In this document: positions 39,201-51,200 of the stretch, piece after piece
Layout of the letters: the number at the start of each line of letters is the position of its first letter
How positions within the stretch are numbered: position 1 is the stretch's first letter
Assembly: GCF_901000735.1 (NCBI RefSeq)
Contig: NC_081545.1
Location: 30,365,968 to 30,429,967 of the forward strand
Length of the DNA stretch: 64,000 nt
DNA from: Corylus avellana
Taxonomy: Eukaryota; Streptophyta; Magnoliopsida; Fagales; Betulaceae
Reading direction: 5' to 3'
Translations under genes and position numbers: made by a program
Notes under the pieces: model-generated
Databases searched by the model: none
What the model saw: only the letters and a program-made list of their open reading frames with translations
Told to the model about the DNA's origin: nothing

Positions 39201-42200
39201 CCCTCTGTGTCTATCAATGAAATGAGTTATTTATAAAAAAAAAATGTTTTAAGATTAAGAAATATGTTACATTCATCAAAAAAGTTCCCTTTGATGAGGA
39301 AAGCAACTCGAGGAAATCTAGAAAGTTGCGACTTATTAAAATTACACATCAGTTGGGAGTGATTGTTTGTGGCATTGAGACTAAGGTGGTGACATTTGGT
39401 GATTGTTGAGGCTGAGATGAAGGTGGGGCTTAAGCTCAACAGTCCAAACAATATGATTATGTAATTGGGTTGATAGATGGTAATGATGATCATTGTGGGG
39501 CTGTGGTTGTATGCCTTTGTGATCTTAAATTTTCCATTATACATTGCCTTTCTGGAGGATGTCCCTTTTGTCTATGCTATCTAGGGTTCAAAGTGGTGCT
39601 GTATATATGAATTGGATTATTTTAGAACCCTCCACCTCCATTTGATGAAGTGCTATTATCCGTTGTTACAACGATCTTGAAAATATTTATGCTGGGAATT
39701 ATCTTCAGGTCAAAGAAGTCATATTAAGACAAACAGAATATTTTTATTTACATGTTATGTATGACAGCTGTTTTTGTGTACTTGATATATGGAACTTTGT
39801 ATTTTACTAAAAGTTTCTATTCTCTGTTGTTATTGTTTCAGGCAGAGCTGTACAGAGTTAAGAAGGAATTTGATAAAGCTGAACCATTGTATTTGGAGGC
39901 CATAAACATACTGGAGGAATCATTTGGTGTTGAGGATATACGGTATAGCCTCATTACATTCATGACTACTGCTTATGAAAGCAAAGGATGTACAAGCAAT
40001 GCATATGGAGGAAAAAGATGTGGAATAAATTAATTTGGTACTAAGTGATCCATCCTTTTCAGAGAATACGAAAGTGACTTGGAGAACCTCTAATTTCATG
40101 ATTATCAAATCAATTTCGATTCTTCAATATTCCACATCACTTCTACTTGGATTGTAATAAGAGATTCCCTTTTTATGTGAAAAAATTACTGTCTTTGCAT
40201 GAGCATTTGTCTTACAATTTAATTAAATGGACCAGCAAATTACTGATTTCAGGCGATATCATTGGCATTCCTGACCTACCTCAGGTCCTCCATGTATAGT
40301 GCTCTAGATTTTGGCAATGCCATTGTTTTTTTTTTCCTATTTTATTATAACTACTTTCTTAAAGACGAACTAGGAAAGCAGACCTAAGCAAATGTGAAGT
40401 ATTTAAATCCTTTACTCTTGGTCATGCCATAGCAATAACATTTACTGTGCAGTTAGGTACTTGTTCTTGTGCTTGTGTATTGAGTTGCATACTACAGGCA
40501 GCTAGGTGCTTAGAAGTGATACAAGTGACCCTCATACACCTACACACACATGCTTGCATGTACACATGTTTGATAATTACTTTGCTTTGATCAGCAGCAG
40601 TTGCTTTGATAGGCTAGATAATTAAGCAATTGTCGTCTTCACTATGTTGCATCATCAGATGCTCATCTGATCACTGTCACCTGTTTTCAATACAGTGTGG
40701 GAGCTGCTTTGCGCAACCTTGGGCAGTTCTATCTGATGCAGAGGAAGCTGGAAGAAGCTCGTGTCTGCTATGAGGTAATGGAAGAATTATATTTGGTAAT
40801 AGGTGCATCAACTTAGCAGTCATAATTGCAATTGTTTAGTTGGCCCGTATTTCTGGATGTATTAGCTAATGTTTGTGTTGGGTTGCTTTAGATTTATATG
40901 GAATAGATGCATATGTGCAGTTGATTTTCAGACCTTACAACCCAGTTGAGGTGGAACAAGGCTAGAATGCCTTAATTTATATTACTTATCAAAAAATTAC
41001 TGACAAGAAAATTTTAATTCTCTCATACTTCTATCTCAAATCATCGGTGGCTCAGATTTTTGGGGAATCCACTTGGAATTTATGTATTTTGTGGCATAAT
41101 TTTTCTCCTTAACGAAGTTGACTGAACTGATTTAATGTTTTTGTGATCTATAGATGCACATTAATTGGATATTCATGTTATTTGTTTTTTCCATGTATGT
41201 GTTTCTGTCATGCTACCCAGATAACATCTTAAGCAGATATATTTATATTGTTTTCATTTATGACTGCTAATATTTACTATTATTTTTTACTGACAACTTG
41301 TGCTGCTGTTCTTCTTTGGTTGTCTCATGTCTCTGGGCAGCGTGCTCTAAAGGTATGAGCCATAAGTATATTCTTTGACCCAATTGCAACTTACATTTGC
41401 TTTGCACCAAATTCCTGTTCTCTACTTATTGTGTTTTAGGCTCAATTGCAACTTGTCATCTCAATATTACCTTATAATCATTCAGATACAGGTGCGTGTT
41501 CTGGGACATGGTCATGTGGACATTTCAGATACTATGTATTATCTTGGAATGGTAATTTGTTACTGTGTCATACTATTGTTTGTATTGCATTCTTGTGTTA
41601 TGCTTTCTGTCAGATAAAAGAAAAGAATGAGTTATGTTCGTTGTGCTTCTCTGACATTCTCTGTTGTAAGCTTGGGATCTGAGTTGATGGATACTAATGT
41701 AGTTGTTATTGTTTTCCACTTGAAATATGCATTTTTGTATTTTGTTTGCCTTACAAGGTAGTTATAGATATTAAGGTATGTGATCCCTCAACTTTTTAAG
41801 TACATGGCTCTGGTCTAGATAATAACTTTTTTGCCAAGAACTTTTTGAAGGATATGCATTGGCATCTTGTTTATGCATATTCTAAAATCACTTAATGATA
41901 TGGTTACTGTACATATGAATAATTTATAATGTAAGGGATTAACTTGTCATGCCTATTGTGATTTTTCCTGTTCCGTTCCTATGATGTCCGATGTCAACAC
42001 TGTCAAATTTATATGCTATATAACTTGGTGAAAATAGGGAGACATCATTAGAGTTTTGTGAGGAGCTGTTTGCATGGATCATAGTAGTTGGTGTTTGTTT
42101 CTTCGTCATCCATGTTAACTGATTAAGTATTGTGGTTGGCCTTGCAAACAATAGTGCTACTAACTAGGTATATTAGCATGAAGGAAATTGTAGAATGGAC

Positions 42201-45200
42201 CTCTAATTAGCAAGACTAGTTGGTAGGAGAACTTAATTTTCAATCTTTAAAAGGACTTCAGTTGAGGGTTAACATTCAATGCTTATGTTTTTGCACTGGT
42301 TATGGAAAAGCTGTTGTGCTTCCATTTTGTATGCTTTTTGCTAGGTGATAGTTGCTTGTTGGCTAAAGCTATAATACGAGTCAATGTCAATCTAAATCTA
42401 TGAATAGGAAGTTGATTGTAATTGAGGAAATAATAATAATTACAGGCAATAGGTGACCCCCGCCCCAGAGCCCGGGGGCAACACCCTTTTTTATATCTTG
42501 GTATGGTTGTTGATCTGTAAAAGTTATTGCCCATAGTTTGTGGGATGAATGAAGTTGATGGATGCTTATGGAATGTTCAGGTCATGGATGCCTATTGAGT
42601 TGGTCGTATAATGTGAATAATTGAAAGTAAAACCTTTGAGCTGAGTTTGGGTCCATTGTAAAATTCAAGACTTCTGTCACCCACAGCCTAGCGCAACTAC
42701 CTTTTCTATATATATATATATATATATAAATTGATCTTAGGGGTAAAATTGTATTCTCACAACCATTTTTGTTATGTATTTTATGTAAAAGCTGATGGAT
42801 GGAGGTCTCGAATTTAGCATGGGCCAAAACTCAAGTTTCAAACCTATCAAATTGAAAACTGTGGTGTTAAAAGTCAAACTGGCCTAAAGCATAGAGGGTC
42901 CTAACCTAATTTCCCGTGTTATTTTTGTTTTAGAAAGCATCATATAGAAACAATGCTGCTTATGTTGCAGATTCAGCTCTATTACCTTTTCCTTGAATAA
43001 CTTGTTAGGGTCCTAACCTAACAAGTTATTCATGACTCTAAATTATAGTTAAGGGATTTCAGTTGTATTGTATACAAAATTGAATATTTCATTTCATGTC
43101 ATGTGGACCTTAAATCTAAACGCTTTGCTTTTGTTTTGAATATTCTTCTTTTGTTATCTATTTTTCTCTTTAATAATATTTCTTAGTGTATTCGACTGAC
43201 CTTAAATGCAATGTAATTTTTAAGTACAGGTGCTCTATATGCAAGGAAAAGAGAAGGATGCTGAGGTTCTGATTCAGGATTCCATTAGGATACTAGAGGT
43301 GCATCATTATTTTACTTGAAAAGTACTAGGGTTGCGCCCCTCTGTACTAGGAGGCATTTTGCTGTTTTGGATTTACTGTTCTCATTCTCACTGCGAAGTT
43401 TTGTTCAGGAAGGTGGCCTAGGGGACTCTTCTATATGTGTCAAGAGATTGCGATATCTTGCTCAGGTTGTTTTTCTCACCTTCATTCTTGTGATTTTTTG
43501 GGATGAACCTACAGAGACCTTGTAGATCTCTTATCGACATAAAACTGACTCTATGATGTAATACTCCCTCGTTCCCAATATAGATATCTTCTCTTCCTTT
43601 TTGAGATGTCACAAAATAAATGCCTTTACCATCCAGGAGTAAAAGTACTTGTTTCTTTAATTTTTTTTTTTTTTTTAATAAAAAAAAAGATTTTCATTAA
43701 AAGTGGTGTCCACCTCTAAAATAGAGTAACCAACAGTTTAGGATTATTGTTCTTACTCCTATTTATTACTATATTGTGCTATTTAGAATCAAGATGTCTA
43801 ATTTTGGATGGAGGGAGTTTGCGATGTTAAGTAAAATATGTGACTATTAGAGAATGATATATCCATGTGATTGTGAAAACTGTCAATTGAAGATGGCATT
43901 TAATTGTTCAGTTTCATGAAGTGGTTCGATTGGTAAGAAAAATTTGTAGGGAAATGAGGAGATTTGTTTTCTTACAGGTTCATTTTAACTCCTAGATTAA
44001 CACATATCTTGAGATGTGAGGCGGTTGGCTTCCTTGTAGTTTAGTCTTGTCTAGTTATAATCCAGTATTATCTTCAAGTTTAATTTCACTTGATTGGTGC
44101 AGGGTTTTTTTTCTTCAAATATTTCAGTCATGGTCTCAATTTTCTGGACATAGACGGGTAGTAGTGCATATAGTTTAATTTACGTGGAGGCAGGATAGGT
44201 TTTCTTAGCCCGTTTCCTATGGCGTTGAACTTGATTTTTCTTGTCAATTTCTACTTTTTATAGTTTCTAAGTTATAGTCCTAATCCTAGTAGAATTAGGA
44301 GTATCCAGCAGTTTATATGTAGTGTGGTTTTAGTGGCATCTCAACTGATGAGAAGGTGTCATGGGGGTAGTAATTGGAAATCCATGAAGGCTGGTTGGAA
44401 GAGGTTTTCTGGTAGGGGTGGTAGAATTGTATGGTTTTGGCATGACAAGTGGTGTGGGGATGACACCTTAAAGGAGCTGTTTCTGATTAGTTCTCGAGAG
44501 ATGATAAAGACACTTGCTTTATGCTTTATTGGGTTCTTAGTATGATGGACTATGATCAGATTTTGAAATTTCAGATATGCACATGCTTTCAGGATGAAAT
44601 TAGAACCTGTTTACTCTTTTTTTATTTTTTATTTTTATCTCTGGTATTCTAGTTCTCTGTCGGGTGAAGGGAATGATAGATTGTTTTGGAAACTTAATCT
44701 TAGTGGTAACATCGTTATCCATACTTTATATGATGTTTAGAAGTGGCCAGTGGTGTGTAGTTCCCTTGGAAGAGTATTTGGCATAGCAAAGTCCCATTAA
44801 TATTGCTTTTTTTGTTTTTTTTGGCAGCTGCCTTGGGAAAATTCTTGCCGTGGATAACCTCATTGAGAAGAATATCATTTTAGTGAATTGGTTTTGCATT
44901 TGTAATCGTAGTGTTGAGTTTGACCATTAGTTGACCAATTGCTTGGCTCTGAGAGAGTTGTGGTCTCTTGTACTTCCGCATTTGAGGTTCAATAGGTGAT
45001 TCCTCAAAGGGTTATTGAGGTCTATATCAGTTGGAAAGGTGTGTGTCGCTTACATAGGAATTTCTTCATCTGGAATGCAAACCCTGTGTGCCTCATGTGG
45101 ATGATTTGGAGAGAGAAGAACAATCAGGATTAAATGTGTTGAGATGCCTATAGTTGAGCTTATATATTTATTTTTGAGATCTTTTGTCGGAATGAATACT

Positions 45201-48200
45201 TGCCCTAGGCAGTATTCTATTTCTTCTTTTGTAATATTTATTGCCAAAAAGTTTTAGATTGTAATTCTTAGGTGAAATTGTTATATGCATCCTGTTTACA
45301 ATCCCGTGTGCATAAAGATTTGCCTGTTGGATCTTTGTAGCAACAAAACAATTTCTTGTTTTACTATTGTTTAATGGTTTTGTTGTATAATAACTGTCTA
45401 TTTTAGTATAAAATGTGTATTCTATTTGTGTTTTTTCTCTTCTTCTAGCCTATGCGAACCTACTTTTCATGTTTGTGTATTGAGCATTTAGATTTAATTT
45501 CTCCATTTTGTTTGGTCTCTTTTCTTTTGGTTTCTATCCAGATATATCTGAAGTCTAATCGGCCTGCAGAGGCTGAGAATGTCCAGAGAAAGATCCTGCA
45601 TACAATGGAATTATCAAAGGTTTGAATTATTTTATTTTTCCTGCTTTTATATTCGCTATATTTTTTCTGCTAAAGTTTGTCTCAGTTGATGTTTCTGTGC
45701 TTGGATATTTTAGACAAAACTTCTTGGTATTCATAAGCTTTGAGGGTCATATTGTTGCATCTAGTACAGTATTTTTTGCTTGAGATCTTTTATTTATTTT
45801 TATATGTAATATGATTCTGTTAAAAAAAATGGCGTATCTTTTCCTGGTAGAAAGCAGGAAAAAGCTAGGATCTAAATTACAAAGATCTAAAAAGTCCAAA
45901 AGAAGAAGCAAAGCACCCTACTGCTCTCTTCCAATCGAAAAATGATCTAAAAGATAATGACTTTAATTAAGCAATGATGCTTCATTTCATAAAAAACCGT
46001 AGTATTTCAATTACATGGTGCTTTCAAATTGCATGGTTCAATGGGATTGAGGTCTTTGATTGCAAAGTGTGATAACCTTTCATGTCTTTGATGAAAGTTG
46101 TTTGTCCCTTTATCTCATCCATGTACTCCTTGTTTGTTTAGGCAATTTAAAATATTTTTTGGGTATTGAAGTAGCAAGATTGTGACATGATCTTCCCTTC
46201 CCAGTGGAAATATGAGAGTCCTCTAGTGGATAAAGACAGATACCAATGATTGGTAGGCATATTAATTTATTTGTCACATGCCCGTTTAGACATTGCTTAT
46301 GTAGTTAGTGTAGTGAGCTAGTTCATGCACTCACCACGAGAGAGTCCCATATGAAGGCAGTTTACTAGATTCTCTGTTATCTAAAATCTTCATCAGGCAA
46401 AGGTTTGTTGTTCACTCGATATAATCACTTGAAACTAGAGGCCTATATAGATGCAGATGGGCTGGATCAGTTACAGATTGAAGATCTACTTCATGGTAAT
46501 ATACACTTGTGGGAGGTAATCTGATTACCTGATGTAATAAAAAAATTGGTAGTTGCTAGATCAAGTGCAGAAGCTTAATTTTGAGCCATGACATATGGAG
46601 TATGTGAGTTACTATGGTTAAAGATATTGTTGAAGGAACTTGGGTATGATTTTAATGACCCTCTGAGATTGTATTGTGACAATAAAGCTGCAATCAAAAT
46701 CCCCCATAATCCAATCCAACATGAGCGAGCCAAACACGTTGAAGTTGATAGGTATTTTATCAAGGAGAAGTTGCGTGCAAGATTAATCTGTACACTACAT
46801 GTAAAGTAAGGAGAACAACTTGCAGATACTTTGACAAAAGGAGTGTCCAGTAGCATCTTTCACACAGCTTTATGCAAGATGGGCATGCGAGATCTTTGCC
46901 TCAGCTTAGGGGGGGTGTTGATTAGGAAACTCACTTTATTCTTGATTGTATTGTCATTATTCTCAGGTTTTATTTTTATTATTGCTGCAATCTGCATTAA
47001 ATATATTACTGTAGTAATTTGTATCAAGTTTTCTATTTTAGCATGTAGATGCTGTATGGGTTTGATATCAAAGAATACACAAGCTTTCTTCTTCCTTTAT
47101 TTTTCCTTCTTTCTATTTCCTTCAACTCTTTTTTTTTTTTTTTTAATTTTTTTTTTAACCTTCATATTATTCTTGTCAGTCAGGGATGGAATTCCTTGGA
47201 CACTATTATTGCAGCTGAAGGTCTGGCCCTGACTCTACAGTCTACTGGGAACTTAAAGGAAGCACAAAGGCTTCTTGAAAGGTGAGTAGTTAAGTATATA
47301 ATTATCCACAAGCGTAATTGTCTGATGATTCCAAATGAAATAAATTTCTATCTTTTCAGATGTCTTGATGCCAGGAAAACATTACTTCCGGAAGATCATA
47401 TTCAGGTTTGCTTTTTTATTTTATTTTTTTGAAGAAAAAAAAGCTCTCTAAGTTCATCTATATACCGTCCAAGATGGATATATGTAATTTTCATAATTTA
47501 TATAATTTGTATACACACTGTCATTATATCTTTATATACTGCTTTGGGTTCTATATGATGACCAATTCTGATTTTTTTTTTCTCTAAAATATTCAAAAAA
47601 CATAAACTAGTACTTGAGTTCCAAACCACAATACTTTAACCAACTTTTTAAACTCTGAATGTCTCACTATTTATATAAAGCTCAACGGTTTGGTAGTTTT
47701 CTTCCTATGTTAATTTCAAACTAGAAGCCTAGCACATATCCAAATGCACACAAATACATGCTCAAAAAGGGTTCAAACCATGGCCAAACTTGATTGCAAA
47801 ACTGAAGTCTAAAACACTAGTCCATTGTCATTTTAAATTATTATCTGAGCTGCTACCTATTCTCTCTTTTTTCTTTTTTTCTTTTTTTCTACTATTTATT
47901 GATAATAAAATTGCTGAGAGGAAAAAGATAGCATACACAATGAGGCTTTCTTTCCTTCTCCACTGTCAGATTGGTGCCAACATGCTTCACATTGCTAGGG
48001 TGAGAATGCTTAATTCTAACCAACTAAGGAAGGTGGATATTTCTGGAGCAATTGCTGAGCTTGAAAAGGCAAAGGACCTTTTACACAATTCCATAAGGTT
48101 TGTGTTACTTTGCCAGTTTAACTATCTTAGAATTCACAAAACAACATTTAAGTGTTAAAGTTACCATTCATAACTTTCATTCTTTCAATTGTACATTGAT

Positions 48201-51200
48201 TACTCTATTGATCTTTTAAACATTCTCTATTCCACCTTTTTTTTCTTTCCTAAAAGCTGCTTTGCATATATATTGTGGAGTTGCCCTTCTTACTGGGGTC
48301 ATTTTTACTTGGTGTGTAATGGTGGAGATTATAAAACATAAGAGGAATGATTCTTGTGATGTTCATAATAAGGAAAAGACAAAGGTTTAGGAGTTAATTA
48401 GAAAAATTATATTGAGTTATTTATCCTCCTTCTGGTATTGAAAAACAATCAAAACTATCTTTATTATAATATATTATATTCATTCTTAGCTGGTATTTGT
48501 TTAGTCATTCAGATAGTCATTTTTTATAAAGGGTTCCACTATAGCCATGCGGATTCTTACGAAAGCTTTTGACATCGTTAGGTGGGATTTCAAGCCCCAT
48601 TCCCAAAGTGCGCTAGTAAATAACATTACGCCTCTTGAAAAAAAGTTACTTGCTGTTTTTTCGCTCTTTATGTTGGATTTAAACAACACAACCAAAATTC
48701 AGATTGATAACATGCTTAACTTACAAAGTGAGGAACAAACTAAACATTTCTACTTTTAACTATTAGTAGTCCCTCTCTCCCATATTGTTAGTCCTATTTA
48801 GAAAATCTGACTTCTTAAGTTTTCAAAAGGTTAAGATTGTATAAGTTCTCGAAATTTGGAATTGATACATTTGTAATAATCTAACACTAGAGCTCTAGAA
48901 TCTGTGCAACTTGAAAGTCATGCAATCTATGGGAGTGAGAATCCAACAAAAGAGCATATGATATGCAAAACTTCTCTTCAATTTTTTTACATATTGGTGC
49001 TGCTAAATCTACTCCCATCATAGATGACCAAGAGTTTGAGTTTTAGTTAAATTGAGTTCAAGGCTGTTCAAACATTCCCACCTGCCAAAACTGTCAACCT
49101 TTTAATGTAAACAGTTGTTGCTTGAGTATGACCAACCTGTGCCCGCCGCTTAACAAGTAGTCAATGATAGTGTATTTATCTTCTTGTCCTAAAGCACCAA
49201 CAAGGAAGCCAACTTAGAGACAACATTTTTGATATCATAAGCTGTTTAGTCTTCACTTGCCGATCCCAGCAAGTGTTTGTGAAAAAACACTTTCTGGTTG
49301 TGTTTAATTTGTCCCATCAAGTTTCAGTCTTTTCCTTTTTGGGTAATTGACAATAAATAACAGAAAACTTTTCATTGATTTGCATTTTTAATCATTAATT
49401 TTGATGTTTCAAATTTTGTTTGACAAAATATGGGCAAATCTGTTTAATTTGCTCATATTTTTCTTTTTCCTAGATTGCCTGTTTTTGTGTTGTTGCTTCT
49501 TACAGATTTGTCATGCAGTTCTCTTTCCATGATAGGATAGCTCGGCGGGTTTTAAATAACTTCACTAAACAGAAAGGCAACTTGAAAAGTTACAGTGCAC
49601 CTGGAGAAACAAGGATGGAAGGCCATGCAGCATTAATCATACTGGTCAGTTTCCCTATCCTTTCGTGAGATATCTGTTTTTCGTGGAAATTCTGGTAGTC
49701 AGTTGTAGTATTTGATAATACATTTTTTCACTTATGTCAAATGAAACTCTTGTAACCCCTAGGGGTTGGCCCATGTGGTGGAGGCCTTGGTCTTGGGATT
49801 TGCTCCCTTCAAGGTCCAAGGTTCAACACCTCATGGGTGCAAACAATTTCTTGGGGCCACACCCCTTAGTGAAAAGCCAGCGATTTAACCTGTTCCGTGT
49901 AGGGAAACTTCCGAGGGTGTGGTGCACGGGACCGGGGTTTACTCTGCAGGGGTGGGTCCGAATGGCCCTGCCTTGGAGAGGTTCCCCGACATTAAAAAAA
50001 AAAAAAAAAAAACTCTTGCATCAAGACTGTCATTCCTTATCTGTTGTCATTTTGGTTTTGCTTTGTGACAAGGTAGACGAGGTTATGATTTCCATCAAAG
50101 CAATAATACGATGAAATCTCTGTGGTTTTAAAATCTTGTTTTATATATATGGTATATGTTTATCCTTCCTCTTTATTTGACTTCCTTAATTCTCATTCAC
50201 ATTAGAATACCTCCCTAGTGAGGTCCATTTTATATCCAAGAACTGGGATCCACAGTTGGAAGAGGTAATCCCACAAATCTATAAAATGGTTAAGCTTCTG
50301 TAAAATCCTGAACCAATGCTAAATGCTGAGGCCACGATAGATGAAGCTCTAATGATATTTCAGTAACTGCACCAGAATATAATGCAGTGAGATATGGTGT
50401 ACCTTACATCAGCATCCCCAACTATTGTTAGGAAACTTGATTTTGATTCCTCCCCATATTCCAACTTTTAAGGATCAATTCTTCTCAGGATCACTCAAAA
50501 GCAGGCAATAGGTGTTAAACTGAACTTGATAGCCTTCAAGGTGTTATTTCTGGAAAAAGGTTCTGAAACAATATAAATCATGTAGTTCACATAGCTGCAA
50601 CTTTGGGAATCATCATAAATACTAAAATACATACTGGCATGATAAAAACAAAGCCACCCTGAGTATTCTCTCTCTCCATATACCCATTAATTGACTATTG
50701 TATATTTCTTTTGGGTTTGTATTGGTCAGTATCTTTGGATCACTTGCTATTGAAGTGATATATGTTGCCATGCTAATATTCTGCTATCTCATAGCTAAAA
50801 CGAGAGAAGAAAAAAGAACAGAAAAGAAAAAATTCAAACAAAACCAACTCAGTGATCTTGGATGCTGCATGCATATTGATGACAATTGCAGTTTTTTCTT
50901 GAGTTCATAGTGGTAAATACTTTTGGATCTGACGCTAGTGAAAGTTATATGGAAAGTCACACTAAAAATTGTCAATCTAGAATAAATAAAAGCTAAAAAA
51001 CTAGAATAAAATTAAGCTAGTGATCTTAGATGCTTCATTTATGTTGGTTCTAACTTTTGGCATTATCTTATATGGTTATTAGATATTTTCCAATATGAAA
51101 TTGATAGATTTGTTCTGCTTGCAGATGCAATCACTTGATGCTCTTGGGCTTCTAGAGATTAACAAGCAAGAGTTACAAGAGTTACAGGTTAGTGATCAAG

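Noticed and set aside
49734..50114. 126-aa ORF in TPR-gene intron 15
   Set aside because: It is created by read-through of a SINE and its A-tail and is not protein-coding.
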